Shown: positions 1 through 11,651, numbered from the stretch's first letter. The stretch: DNA of 64,000 nt from Amorphophallus konjac (GCA_022559845.1 CM040126.1:125650886-125714885), one strand, 5' to 3'. The notes: generated by a model from the sequence alone, not told the origin. Numbers and translations are program-made.

Positions 1-351
1 GGTCATGAGATTCCTCTCAAAGTAATGATCCATAGATGCCTCCCAATCTAAATAGTCATTCAGATGAGTTCCATCAAAAGTGGGAGGTGGGGGACATGTC
101 CTTCTATCGTCCGTCCTTAGGGCGGACCCATTTTCTCCAAGTTGGTTGAGTCAACCCGATATGTTATCAAGCCGCTCATTGGCATGGGTCAAGGCCTTCA
201 TGAGGTAGTTGACATGGCCAGTGAGGTTATGTGTGTTAGTGGTAGGCATCCCTTGGTAGTTTGGACTTATGGAGAGGGTCGATTGGTAAGGTCGGTATGA
301 GGTGGCCATACTAGTGGACAAGAGTGATGCACTGGAAGACTCTAAATGCAT
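1..351 (-). pseudogene. E1 Gag N-terminal part, interrupted
   Basis: Minus-strand frame starting with ATG at 351. After about 66 residues an in-frame TGA (153-151) interrupts it; the same frame then continues to the window edge with PPTFDGTHLNDYLDWEASMD followed by HYFE. This is the typical start of the Ty3/gypsy Gag (Retrotrans_gag) domain: an F-x-G motif, then a W-E-x-x-M-D-x-Y-F block. Gag forms the virus-like particle and packages the RNA. The PBS lies 45 bases upstream of the start, as expected for a first gene. The rest of the gene is outside the window. Confidence 0.7.
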
Positions 352-395
352 ATGTGTGTCCTAAGACCAACTTGATAGAGACAAGTTGTGAACTT

Positions 396-407
396 GCTCT
401 GATACCA
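396..407 (-). promoter_or_regulatory. E1 primer binding site
   Basis: The minus strand reads TGGTATCAGAGC, the plant initiator-Met tRNA complement used to prime minus-strand DNA synthesis. It lies two bases inside the LTR end at 410. Confidence 0.85.
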
Positions 408-409
408 CT

Positions 410-771
410 TGATGTGACACCACCTTAGGTGGTAATCACAAGGCCAATACACCTTGGACCTATGACTCGCAAGCAAGTAACTTTTGATGATGAAACTACT
501 CGGGCGAGCTCACTCGCTTAGCGGACACTATTGCCCGTGGGCAAATTGGCAATGGTGGGGAGGGTCCAAAGTGGGACCTTGATGTTCCAAGGCTAGGCTT
601 CGCTTTGGTTGACCCCCTAAGGGGCTGGGATACCCAATTTTGTGGGCGGCCAGCATGCCAAAGGCATGGGTTGTAGGGGCGCTCTTCACCTCACTCCACG
701 GTGGCCACTCAATTGGAGGGAAATTTGGATTAAGCACTCACTTACCATCCGACGGAGCTAAAGACAATACT
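410..771 (-). repeat. E1 5' LTR, distal (U5) part
   Basis: This is the end of the E1 LTR next to the PBS, bounded by TG/CA at 410 and by the E2 insertion at 772. The five bases 767-771 (ATACT) are the E2 target duplication. I see no coding sequence in it. Confidence 0.7.
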
Positions 772-2149
772 TGTAAGATCCCAAATTCTTTAGAAATTTA
801 TTTAGAAAGTTATTTGTAATTATTTGGAATTTATTTGAAGTTATTCGAATTAATGAGAATTATCCAAATTAATTAGATTAATTAATTAATTAATAGAATA
901 AGTCATTTTTCTACTATTTTCTAAAAATCCTCAAAAATCACATCTTGTGGAATTAATTTTGTTTATCAACTTTGTCTTCTACACTTAAGCCTAATAAAAT
1001 CGTTTATTAAGCCGAATTAGCAAACTAAGTCTTCCGAACTTAATATTTAATTAATTACGGAATAGTAGAAGTGGAATTTTATCTACCATATAAAAATTCA
1101 TAAAAATAGTAATTAAATAATAGATGCTTCGACTAACACTTTTGTCTTCTTGGAGTAAACCTAATTAAATCATTATCTAGGCCTAATCAGTGGATTAAGC
1201 CTGACTTATAACCCACCTAACCCAAATTCGTATTCACTATTCACCCAAACTTTGAACATCAAATTCGAGCTTGTTTCTCAACCAAATGGGGTGATTCCAG
1301 AGGCAAATGAAAGGTATTACATAAAGGAACATTTACCCTCAATCAATTTGAGGTAAACTTAGTCCCAAAACGTGCTGCCGACATAGTTTGGTCAAGTCAA
1401 AGATTTCGGCGCCGTTTCTAAACACGTAGCTTGCAGCAGCGATTACTCCCAATTCAGAAGGCTCCAGAAGCTCTATGAGCTATCAAAATGAAGCCCTACG
1501 AGTTTTCTTTCATTTGGCTGCTGTGGGGTTCGCTGAAATTTCGGATCTGGAGAGATCTAGTTCGATTTGTGGAGGTGGGTCAGTAGGCCGTTGGCTTCCC
1601 TTCATCCTTCTTTTATCCATCGATTGAGGTAGGAATTCGCAACCAAATCTTGATCATGAGTATAGCAAATTGTACCTCTCATCGAGCTCTTTCCATTGGT
1701 GGCAAAAGCCCCAATTTTCATTAGGTATCCGTGGAGATATCGAGGTTTTAGTGAGGTGCTGTCAAGTTGTTCTTTATTCTAGGTTTCGAGTTCCCTCTTC
1801 AATTTGAGGTAGGTTATAACAGCCCAACTTCTAATTAACATACATGAATGTAATCAATAGCATGTTAGCTTTCTTTTGACATCAAAATCCCTAATTTTTA
1901 TAGATCATGCCTAGAGTATTTCGTGTGTTATTAAAAGCATGCTAGCAAGCTAGACTTTTCTTGTATTCTTCATAGAATAGGTTGTATTTCATTGGATTCC
2001 TATCGAAATTCGTGATTTAAAATTATGTTTCATGACCCTAGGATGCATATTAATAACCCTAGAGTATATGGTTAAGATCACAATACATTTAGACCCCAAA
2101 TCATGGAGTTTTTCATGTTTTACGGAAGCCCATTCGGGTCTGGAAACCC

Positions 2150-2366
2150 AGGGGTCGACCCCATGGGTCGACCCATACCACCCAGCAAGCAAAAATTTTC
2201 TGCCTTGCATGGGTCGACCCATGGGGTCGACCCACAGCTTCAGGGGTCGACCCATGGGGTCGACCCATCACCAGACTGGCTCCTGGAAGCCCCAGGGGTC
2301 GACCCAATGGGTCGACCCATGCCTGGAATTTTTCAGGGGTCGACCCAATGGGTCGACCCATGCCTT
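2150..2366. repeat. Paired GGTCGACC palindromic repeats, five pairs
   Basis: Pairs of GGGTCGACCC separated by an ATGG/AATGG spacer occur at about 2152, 2211, 2242, 2297 and 2337. Each pair is itself close to a palindrome, so each could fold into a hairpin or bind a dimeric factor. The 3' LTR carries four pairs, one unit fewer. Confidence 0.9.
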
Positions 2367-3116
2367 GTAAACCCGTTTTAAATGATTCTTTGACCCGGGG
2401 ATCAATCCGGATCACCGGGGAATCAATCCATTCAACCTAATCACATTGAAAACTACATTTTTGAGGAACTAATGACCTATTCATGTACCCTTTTTAGTTT
2501 CAATTAACATTGGTCCATACATGCAAACTTAGTGTAAAAACACACCGTTTATCATCTTCATTTCAATGCATACAAGATTAAATAGAAACCCATATAATTA
2601 GTGGTTAATGGTGTAACTAAATCTCTGTTAATGCATTCTATTTCACTCCTGTGGGAGTTGTTCTTTGCCTTATCATCTTGAATCAGCTTATTGGCAATTG
2701 TCTTAATGCAAATGATAATGGTTAATCATGATATCTTAACTTAGTGATTAGGATTAATATGTTGATTAGCTTGATTGATTGCTGCTGTTTTACAGTAGCG
2801 CAGCACGATTAACTCTTGTTGTGACTTGGTTTCGATCTCCTTGATGATTATACTTATCTTGAAATTCTGGAAATGAATCTCTTTCCTACGTGAAGTTGTT
2901 ATTGCTACTTAGTTTAAACCTTGGAATTCTGGTCATAAACTGTGGAAGTCTAGATTCGTGGGATCTTTGATCCAAAGAAATCAATGCCTGGAAAACAATT
3001 AAGGGCTCGATCTGGTCCTGGGAAGAGCGCCCGAACACTACGTGTACTCCCGGGGAGGTGAATGACTAGGTGTGGCATTTGGCACCAGTACTTGACATGT
3101 GTTAAATCTAGGAATG

Positions 3117-3152
3117 TCCACTACTCTCTCCACTACTCTCTCCACTACTCTC
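3117..3152 (+). repeat. Three tandem 12-bp units
   Basis: Three exact copies of TCCACTACTCTC at 3117, 3129 and 3141. The 3' LTR holds the same array with one substitution. Confidence 0.9.
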
Positions 3153-3468
3153 TACATTACTTTCTACTACTTTTCACTTTTCACTCTTCACTGTTCTATA
3201 CTCTACTTGTGGTTACTTTACTTGCTTATTATTTGGACGTGGAAATGAAATTACATACGTGCTTGACATGACTTGAATTGTCTTGATATGGCCAACTTTT
3301 TATCGTTATCTCCTGTAGTAAATTCTTGTCTTACTATTCTATTCATTATATTTCTTGACCTTGCCAGATCTTGTTATTACTGTTGTTTATTGCATTATCA
3401 TTTGTAGCATGACATTTTGAAAATGTAATTAAACTGTTAATCACTTATACATGTCTGTTATTTCCTAC

Positions 3469-3482
3469 TGAGCGTTAGCTCA
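3469..3482 (+). promoter_or_regulatory. Conserved LTR hairpin TGAGC...GCTCA
   Basis: TGAGCGTTAGCTCA can fold as a 5-bp stem with a GTTA loop and is repeated in the 3' LTR (11299-11312). Related hairpins occur in the decayed Tekay-like LTRs at 24310 and 25103. A pyrimidine tract ending in CAG follows it, resembling a splice acceptor. Confidence 0.5.
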
Positions 3483-3839
3483 CCCCCCGTTGTTTCCCCC
3501 TTTCCAGGCTTCTCAGGTGACGCGCTTACCGACGGGGAAGGGCAGGAGTGATGTCTTGAGTGTATCAGTTCTAGTGTGTTAGCAGTGTGTTTATTGTTAG
3601 TTGTGTTTGGAGATCATTTAGTTTCAGTTTGTTGTTGAGTCTTAGTGGTCGTTATTCCATGTTGTATTAAGTTGCCTTTGAGATCATTGTATCAGTTTGG
3701 TTGTTTAATGATCATTTAGTATTTCCTTTCCATCTTGTAGCACTTGTGTATCATTTTAGATTTAGTTCCCTCTCTTGCCAGCTTGTCCCTAACTGTACGT
3801 CCCGATATTTCCGCCTTGTTCGGGGCGTGACAGTTTAGT

Positions 3840-3851
3840 TGGTATCAGAGC
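3840..3851 (+). promoter_or_regulatory. E2 primer binding site
   Basis: TGGTATCAGAGC, complementary to plant initiator-Met tRNA, starts seven bases after the LTR end at 3832. Confidence 0.95.
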
Positions 3852-3911
3852 CCTAGGTTTCACATTCCTAGGTTTCCTAAGTTTAAGTTTTCTTGCATTG
3901 CATCCCAATAA

Positions 3912-4016
3912 TCGGTATATCAAAAGGTGTTATCCGAACGTTAGGCTATGCCTATCGGGAAGGTCGCACACTTACGCGAGTGGTCTTCGGACCGATTACC
4001 TCCGCCAGGTACCGAG
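3912..4016 (+). promoter_or_regulatory. Conserved structured leader block (E2 copy)
   Basis: A ~105-nt block 60 nt after the PBS, shared with E5, E8 and E9. Possible pairing by eye: outer stem TCGGTA (3912) with TACCGA (near 4015); hairpin 1 at 3939-3957 (TTAGGC/GCCTA); hairpin 2 at 3969-3982 (CACT/AGTG); hairpin 3 at 3982-3993 (GGTC, TTCG loop, GACC). Hairpin 3 reads GATC/TTCG/GATC in the other copies, a compensatory change. The function is unknown; packaging or translation control are guesses. Confidence 0.65.
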
Positions 4017-4165
4017 TTTTTGGTCGTGTCTAGGTGCATTAGATCCCTAACCTTGTAAAAGTCTAGGACCTGACCTGGTAAGAATGGGTAGAACTTGGGT
4101 TAAGTTCGTTCCTTAATCGTGCTTTATCTATCTTATTGAACCTAAGTAACCTACTTCTCGTGTAG

Positions 4166-6274
4166 ATGATAGCTGATCGTGCTGAATGGAGGAACCTGCA
4201 GCGTACGGTTCAAGGCCTTACTCAGGCCCTTCAGCAAGTAGCTCAGGCAGGAGCGGCACAGCATGGCACCGGTGATCTATACCGGAACTTCCGCGGAATG
4301 AACCCGCCTAGATTCGCTGGTTCGACTGACCCCTACCAAGCCGAGCACTGGCTAGATGAGATGGGGAGAATCTTTGAAGTTATGCAATGCACCAACCAGG
4401 AGCGTGTCCTTTTGTCCACATTTCAACTGGAACATGATGCACGTACTTGGTGGGATTCTATCAAGGCAACTCTCGGTGATCGGCAAGTTATGTGGGAAGA
4501 GTTCGAAGAATTCTTCAACAGCAAGTATTTTTCTGATAGAGTGCAAGAGAAGAAAGCGACAGAGTTCGCGGCCTTGAAACAGCGAGGTTTGTCCGTGGCA
4601 GAGTATGAGGCTCAATTTGCACGGCTTTCTCGATATGCTACACATCTCATTTCCACCGAGAAGATGAAGGCGAAGCGCTTTCTCAATGGTTTGAAGCTTC
4701 ATTATATCAACCAATTGGCACCGATGGAGATTTCCACTTATTCCGAGATGGTAAGGAAAGCGCAAGTTCTGGAGGATACTCTTGAGATGACGGAGAGAAT
4801 CCGTGAGAAAGGCACCAAGAAAGAATTACCTACGGGTTCCGGGAGTGTCAAACCCGGGTATGCCAAGAAGAGGCCTGTTAGTGGACCTGGTTCGTGGAGC
4901 GGGTCCGGATCGTGGAAGGGCAAGATGCCGAGGCATGAAGACAAGAAGCCTGGCCCTATTGTTCCATTCAAGGGCGTGTGCAACTATTGTGATCGTCCGG
5001 GTCACAAGATAGAGGAGTGCTGGCGCAAGCAAGGCGCCTGTTTGCGATGTGGAAGCAAGGAGCACTGTATCCCCAATTGTCCTCTCATATCGGAACAAGC
5101 TACACCGGCAAAACCTCTAGTCTTCAAGAAACCACAAGGCAAGCTTCAAGCTTTACATGAAGATGAAACTGGGATTTCTGATGATGGCGGACTCGTCGAA
5201 GGTACCCTTACTATAATCGATAAGCCCGCATTTGCTCTCTTTGATACTGGTGCAACATATTCATTTATTTCTCAGAGATTTGCTAAGTCATTAGTTGTGG
5301 AACCTGTTTTGATGAATACTCCGTTAGAGATTTCAACCCCTATTGGCACTAGATCAACAATCCAGTATTTCTATCCTTCTAGTAAGGTTATGATTGGTGA
5401 ACAGAACTTTCCAGCAGAATTGGTCTGCATGGACATGAAGGATTATGATGTAATCCTAGGAGCAGATTGGTTGGCCAAGTATGAGGCCAATGTTCACTGT
5501 AGTTCTAGCTCAGTGACTTTTATTGGACATTCTGGTTTATCTTTTATGGGAGTCAAGCACCATAACTCCGTACCGCTCATCTCGGCTCTTCGAGCTGATA
5601 AGCTTTTGAGGCATGGGTGTGAGGCTTTTCTAGCCTTTGTTTGTGCAACTCCTGAGCAGCAGATGGAGATCAAGGACATTCCTGTTGTCCGAGATTTTCC
5701 TGATGTCTTTCCAGAAGAACTACCAGGACTTCCGCCTGAGCGAGAAGTTATCTTTTCTATTGATCTTATTCCTGGCACAGCTCCTATTTCTAAGGCTCCT
5801 TATCGTATGTCTCCTGCGGAACTGAGGGAACTGAAGCAGCAACTGATGGAATTACTTGAGAAGGGTTTTATTCGTCCTAGTACTTCTCCGTGGGGAGCCC
5901 CTGTACTATTTGTCAGGAAGAAAGATGGTTCGATGAGGCTGTGCATTGATTATCGGCAATTAAACCAGCAGACTGTCAAGAACAAATATCCCTTGCCGAG
6001 GATTGACGAGTTATTTGACCAGGTAGCGGGAGCTCAATATTTCTCTAAGATCGATCTTCGATCTGGATATCACCAGTTGCGGATTAAGGAAGAGGACATT
6101 TATAAAACAGCTTTCCGCAGCAGGTATGGTCATTTTGAATTTGTCGTTATGCCTTTTGGTCTAACGAATGCTCCAGCAGCTTTCATGCAGTTGATGAACA
6201 ATGCATTTCGGCCCTATCTTGATCAGTGGGTCGAGGTATTTATTGATGACATCCTGATTTATTCTAAGAATTAG
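4166..6274 (+). pseudogene. gag-pol: E2 gag-pol part 1: Gag, protease, reverse transcriptase
   Basis: 702-codon open segment from an ATG preceded directly by an in-frame TAG. Gag occupies about residues 40-230 (W-L-D-E-M, then a TWWDSIK block). Two CCHC zinc knuckles follow at 272-285 and 292-305. The retropepsin active site FDTGA has Asp at 360, with the later VILGADWL flap strand. Reverse transcriptase begins near residue 560 ([15 protein letters not shown]) and includes FIDDILIYS with catalytic aspartates 694-695. The segment ends at a TAG (6272-6274) just after this motif. The same frame then continues, so this is one polyprotein with nonsense mutations. It acts in the cytoplasmic particle to mature proteins and copy the RNA. 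Confidence 0.92.
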
Positions 6275-7072
6275 GAGGAGCATGCTGAGCATCTGAGAAT
6301 GGCATTGCAACTGTTGAGAGATCATCAACTATATGCTAAGTTCAGTAAGTGTGAGTTCTGGCTGCAAGAGGTGTCCTTTCTAGGACAAATCATTACAAAG
6401 AACGATATTTCTGTTGATCCTTCGAAGGTTGAGGCAGTGAAGAATTGGGAACAGCCTACCAGTGTGACAGAAGTTAGAAGTTTTCTAGGCCTGGCAGGTT
6501 ATTATCGAAGATTTATTCAAGACTTCTCTAAGATTGCGGTACCTCTTACAAGATTAACCCGCAAGGAAAATAAGTTTGATTGGTCAGATGATTGTCAGCT
6601 AAGCTTTCAGACTCTGAAGGAGTGTTTGACTACTGCACCTGTTTTGGCTTTACCTTCTGGTGAAGGAGGATTTGTTGTTTATACTGATGCTTCAGGTATT
6701 GGCTTAGGCTGTGTACTCATGCTGCATGGGAAGGTGATTGCCTATTCCTCTAGGCAGTTGAGGAAGCACGAAGATAATTATCATGTTCATGATTTAGAAC
6801 TTGCTGTAGTCGTGTTTGCTTTGAAGATATGGAGGCATTACTTATATGAAGAAACCTTTACAGTGTTTTCAGATCATAAGAGTTTGAAGTATTTATTTTC
6901 TCAGAAGGAACTCAACATGAGGCAGCGGAGATGGTTGGAGTACTTGAAAGACTTCGACTTCTCGATTAAGTATCATCCTGGCAAAGGTAATGTTGTGGCA
7001 GATGCATTAAGCCGGAAGCCGGTAGCTAGATTGTCAAGTCTCATGTTACAAGAATGGAGATTGTTGGAATAA
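6275..7072 (+). pseudogene. E2 gag-pol part 2: RT thumb and RNase H
   Basis: Continues the frame of the preceding segment after the TAG. It starts with the RT connection region (EEHAEHL, then SFLGQIIT) and runs into RNase H, which removes the RNA strand during reverse transcription. The RNase H shows [13 protein letters not shown] with its first catalytic Asp, a central E in [17 protein letters not shown] and the closing [13 protein letters not shown] at 7070-7072 ends the segment. Apart from the stops the domain looks full length and undamaged. Confidence 0.9.
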
Positions 7073-8143
7073 TTATCTAGTCTGGATCTCAATATTGACA
7101 ATGATCAGATCTTGATTGCTCAGATTCAACTTAAACCTGAATTATTGATAGAGATCAAGTCCTTACAAGATAATGATCCCGAGTTGGTAGAGATCAAGGG
7201 AAGCTTGAGTAGCAGACCTGACTTCATGTTGGCCGATGATGGTAGATTATTATTTAAAGGCAGAACTTGTGTTCCGGATGAGGCTACAATAAAGAACAAA
7301 ATCTTTGAGGAAGCTCATAGATCCAGATATACCATTCATCCTGGAGGCACTAAGATGTACCGAGATTTGAAAAGGTCCTTTTGGTGGCCGAATATGAAAA
7401 GAGAAGTTGCAGATTTTGTGAGCAGATGTTTGGTATGTCAGCAAGTTAAGGCCGAACATTTCAGACCAGCAGGGAAATTGAAACCACTCGACATACCCCA
7501 ATGGAAGTGGGAAAGTATTGGCATGGATTTCATTATGGGTCTACCTAGGACTCGTGGTGGATTTGATGCGATATGGGTGATTGTTGATCGTTTGACAAAG
7601 TCGGCTCATTTCTTACCAATTAAGTCCAAGTGGACGATTGATGTATTGGCTGCTTTGTATATAAAGGAAGTGGTGAGATTGCATGGTATCCCAGTGAATA
7701 TAGTATCTGATCGAGACCCCAGATTTACTTCACATTTCTGGAAGGGACTGCAAGAGTCTTTGGGTACTCGTCTGAATTTCAGTACTGCTTTTCATCCACA
7801 GATAGATGGACAGACTGAAAGAACCAATCAGATAGTGGAAGATATGATGCGAGCTTGCATGATTGATTTCGGTGGTAATTGGAGTGAGCATTTGGCATTA
7901 ATTGAATTCGCCTACAATAATAGCTATCAGTCTAGTATTCAGATGGCTCCTTTTGAAGCACTATATGGTAGAAGTTGTCGTTCCCCGTTGTGTTGGGACG
8001 AGGTAGGTGTGAAACAGTGGCTTGGACCAGATCTTGTTTCGGAATCATCACAGAACATCCGTGTTATCCGAGACCGGTTAGAAGTAGCCCAGTCAAGACA
8101 GAAGAGTTATGCCGACAACAGGAGAAGGGCATTAGAATTTTAG
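7073..8143 (+). pseudogene. E2 gag-pol part 3: integrase
   Basis: Same frame after the TAA. The N-terminal zinc-binding region shows HRSRYTIHPGG and CLVCQQ (HHCC). The catalytic core carries the DDE residues in GMDFIMGL, VSDRDPRF and DGQTERTNQ. Integrase inserts the cDNA into chromatin. The phrase ALYGRSCRSPLCWDEVG and the QKSYADNRRR stretch are characteristic of Tekay/Del. A TAG (8141-8143) that probably replaced CAG breaks the frame just before the C-terminal domain. Confidence 0.92.
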
Positions 8144-8560
8144 GTTGGCGAGCATGTGTTCTTAAAGGTCTCTCCGACGAGAGGGATCCGAAGATTTGGC
8201 ATTCATGGCAAGCTGAGTCCGAGGTACATTGGTCCATTCGAGATTCTAGATAGAGTGGGAGAGGTGGCATACAGACTGGCTTTACCACCGCAATTGTCTG
8301 GCGTACACAACGTTTTCCATGTGTCTATGTTACGGAAATATGTGTACGATCCCACTCATATCATTCAGCAGGTGGATTTTGAACTGAAGGAAGATTTGAC
8401 CTATGAGGAAAGACCTATCAAGATTCTGGACCGGAAGCATCAGCAACTCCGGAATCGTTCGATACCGATGGTCAAGATTCAGTGGAGTCGGCGTGGGACC
8501 GAAGAAGCTACATGGGAGTCTGAAGAGACTGTGCGAAAGCGGTATCCCGATCTATTCTAG
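8144..8560 (+). pseudogene. E2 gag-pol part 4: integrase C-terminus and chromodomain-like tail
   Basis: Same frame after the third stop. It holds the VFLKVSP and [14 protein letters not shown] blocks of the integrase C-terminal domain, then [14 protein letters not shown]. The tail ([24 protein letters not shown]) is a chromovirus chromodomain, thought to direct integration to marked heterochromatin. The frame closes with LF and TAG at 8558-8560. The full conceptual frame is 4166-8560. Confidence 0.9.
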
Positions 8561-8620
8561 GTGAGCGATCTTTTTCTACTCTCAGTTTTAGTGCAGTGAA
8601 TTTGGAGGACCAAATTCCTT

Positions 8621-8634
8621 TAAGTAGGGGAGGG
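8621..8634 (+). promoter_or_regulatory. E2 polypurine tract
   Basis: TAAGTAGGGGAGGG directly precedes the 3' LTR TG. It is the expected plus-strand primer. Confidence 0.9.
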
Positions 8635-11600
8635 TGTAAGACCCCAAATTCTTTAGAAATTTATTTAGAAAGTTATTTGTAATTATTTGGAATTTATTTG
8701 AAGTTATTCGAATTAATGAGAATTATCCAAATTAATTAGATTAATTAATTAATTAATAGAATAAGTCATTTTTCTACTATTTTCTAAAAATCCCCAAAAA
8801 TCACATCTTGTAGAATTAATTTTGTTTATCAACTTTGTCTTCTACACTTAAGCCTAATAAAATCGTTTATTAAGCCGAATTAGCAAACTAAGTCTTCCGA
8901 ACTTAATATTTAATTAATTATGGAATAGTAGAAGTGGAATTTTATCTACCATATAAAAATTCATAAAAATAGTAATTAAATAATAGATGCTTCGACTAAC
9001 ACTTTTTTCTTCTTGAAGTAAACCTAATTAAATCATTATCTAGGCCTAATCAGTGGATTAAGCCTGACTTACAACCCACCTAACCCAAATTCGTATTCAC
9101 TATTCACCCAAACTTTGAACATCAAATTTGAGCTTGTTTCTCAATCAAATGGGGTGATTCTAGAGGCAAATGAAAGGTATTACATAAAGGAACATTTACC
9201 CTCAATCAATTTGAGGTAAACTTAGTCCCAAAACGTGCTGCCGACATAGTTTGGTCAAGTCAAAGATTTCGGCTCCGTTTCTAAACACGTAGCTTGCAGC
9301 AGCGAATACTCCCAATTCAGAAGGCTCCAGAAGCTCTATGAGCTATCAAAATGAAGCCCTACGAGTCTTCTTTCATTTGGCTGCTGTGGGGTTCGCTGAA
9401 ATTTCGGATCTAGAGAGATCTAGTTCGATTTGTGGAGGTGGGTCAGTAGGCCGTTGGCTTCCCTTCATCCTTCTTTCATCCATCGATTGAGGTAGGAATT
9501 CTCAACCAAATCTTGATCATGAGTATAGCAAATTGTACCTCTCATCGAGCTCTTTCCATTGGTGGCAAAAGCCCCAATTTTCATTAGGTATCCGTGGAGA
9601 TATCGAGGTTTTAGTGAGGTGCTGTCAAGTTGTTCTTTATTCTAGGTTTCGAGTTCCCTCTTCAATTTGAGGTAGGTTATAACAGCCCAACTTCTAATTA
9701 ACATACATGAATGTAATCAATAGCATGTTAGATTTCTTTTGAAATTAAAATCCCCAATTTTTATAGATCATGCCTAGAGTATTTCGTGTGTTATTAAAAG
9801 CATGCTAGCAAGCTAGACTTTTCTTGTGTTCTTCATAGAATATGTTGTATTTCATTGGATTCCTATCGAAATTCGTGATTTAAAATTATGTTTCATGACC
9901 CTAGGATGCATATTAATAACCCTAGAGTATATGGTTAAGATCACAATACATTTAGACCCCAAATCATGGAGTTTTTCATGTTTTACGGAAGCCCATTCGG
10001 GTCTGGAAACCCAGGGGTCGACCCATGGGGTCGACCCATACCACCCAGCAAGCAGAAATTTTCTGCCTTGCATGGGTCGACCCATGGGGTCGACCCATCA
10101 CCAGACTGGCTCCTGGAAGCCCCAGGGGTCGACCCAATGGGTCGACCCATGCCTGGAATTTTTCAGGGGTCGACCCAATGGGTCGACCCATGCCTTGTAA
10201 ACTCGTTTTAAATGATTCTTTGACCCGGGGATCAATCCGGATCACTGGGGAATCAATCCATTCAACCTAATCACATTGAAAACTACATTTTTGAGGAACT
10301 AATGACCTATTCATGTACCCTTTTTAGTTTCAATTAACATTGGTCCATACATGCAAACTTAGTGTAAAAACACACCGTTTATCATCTTCATTTCAATGCA
10401 TACAAGATTAAATAGAAACCCACATAATTAGTGGTTAATGGTGTAACTAAATCTCTGTTAATGTATTCTATTTCACTCCTGTGGGAGTTGTTCTTTGCCT
10501 TATCATCTTGAATCAGCTTATTGGCAATTGTCTTAATGCAAATGATAATGGTTAATCATGATATCTTAACTTAGTGATTAGGATTAATATGTTGATTAGC
10601 TTGATTGATTGCTGCTGTTTTACAGTAGCGCAGCACGATTAACTCTTGTTGTGACTTGGTTTCGATCTCCTTGATGATTATACTTACCTTGAAATTCTGG
10701 AAATGAATCTCTTTCCTACGTGAAGTTGTTATTGCTACTTAGTTTAAACCTTGGAATTCTGGCCATAAACTGTGGAAGTCTAGATTCGTGGGATCTTTGA
10801 TCCAAAGAAATCAATGCCTGGCAAACAATTAAGGGCTCGGTCTGGTCCTGGGAAGAGCGCCCGAACACTACGTGTACCCCCGGGGAGGTGAATGACTAGG
10901 TGTGGCATTTGGCACAAGTACTTGACATGTGTTAAATCTAAGACTGTCCACTACTCTCTCAACTACTCTCTCCACTACTCTCTACATTACTTTCTACTAC
11001 TTTTCACTTTCCACTCTTCACTGTTCTATACTCTACTTGTGGTTACTTTACTTGCTTATTACTTGGACGTGGAAATGAAATTACATACGTGCTTGACATG
11101 ACTTGAATTGTCTTGATATGGCCAACTTTTTATCGTTATCTCCTGTAGTAAATTCTTGTCTTACTATTCTATTCATTATATTTCTTGACCTTGCCAGATC
11201 TTGTTATTACCGTTGTTTATTGCATTATCATTTGTAGCATGACATTTTGAAAATGTAATTAAACTGTTAATCACTTATACATGTCTGTTATTTCCTACTG
11301 AGCGTTAGCTCACCCCCCGTTGTTTCCCCCTTTCCAGGCTTCTCAGGTGACGCGCTTACCGACGGGGAAGGGCAGGAGTGATGTCTTGAGTGTATCAGTT
11401 CTAGTGTGTTTATTGTTAGTTGTGTTTGGAGATCATTTAGTTTCAGTTTGTTGTTGAGTCTTAGTGGTCGTTATTCCATGTTGTATTAAGTTGCCTTTGA
11501 GATCATTGTATCATTTTGGTTGTTTAATGATCATTTAGTATTTCCTTTCCATCTTGTAGCACTTGTGTATCATTTTAGATTTAGTTCCCTCTCTTGCCAG

Positions 11601-11651
11601 CTTGTCCCTAACTGTACGTCCCGATATTTCCGCCTTGTTCGGGGCGTGACA
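8635..11651 (+). repeat. E2 3' LTR
   Basis: 3,017-bp LTR, collinear with 772-3832 with a small percentage of substitutions. It lacks one GGTCGACC pair and a short duplication (GTGTGTTAGCA) near its 3' end. It ends GGGCGTGACA and is followed by the ATACT target duplication. Confidence 0.95.
10013..10194. repeat. Paired GGTCGACC palindromic repeats, four pairs
   Basis: Same repeat as 2150-2366 with four pairs, at about 10015, 10074, 10125 and 10165. The missing unit shows that the array can change copy number. Confidence 0.9.

Larger units (their letters stand above)
772..3832 (+). repeat. E2 5' LTR
   Basis: 3,061-bp LTR with TG...CA ends. It carries five paired GGTCGACC palindromes (2150-2366), three 12-bp repeats (3117-3152) and a conserved TGAGC hairpin (3469-3482). 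A TATAAAAA string at 1089-1096 is a possible promoter box, not secure. Short open frames here arise from repeats and are not genes. Confidence 0.93.
772..11651 (+). mobile_element. E2: complete Tekay/Del-type chromovirus
   Basis: Complete LTR retrotransposon of 10,880 bp. The two LTRs (772-3832 and 8635-11651) both begin TGTAAGA and end GGGCGTGACA. ATACT flanks both ends (767-771 and 11652-11656) as a 5-bp target duplication. Internal order is PBS, leader, Gag, protease, reverse transcriptase, RNase H, integrase, chromodomain-like tail, polypurine tract. Very long LTRs and the integrase C-terminal motifs ([31 protein letters not shown]) are typical of the Tekay/Del chromovirus lineage. The LTRs differ by scattered substitutions and a few indels, so the insertion is moderately young. 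Three in-frame stops make this copy non-functional. Confidence 0.95.

Noticed and set aside
2032..2415. Overlapping open frames on both strands in the E2 LTR rich in Gly-Arg-Pro and Val-Asp-Pro
   Set aside because: They come from the GGTCGACC palindromes, which stay open in several frames on both strands. The 3' LTR copy has different frame lengths.
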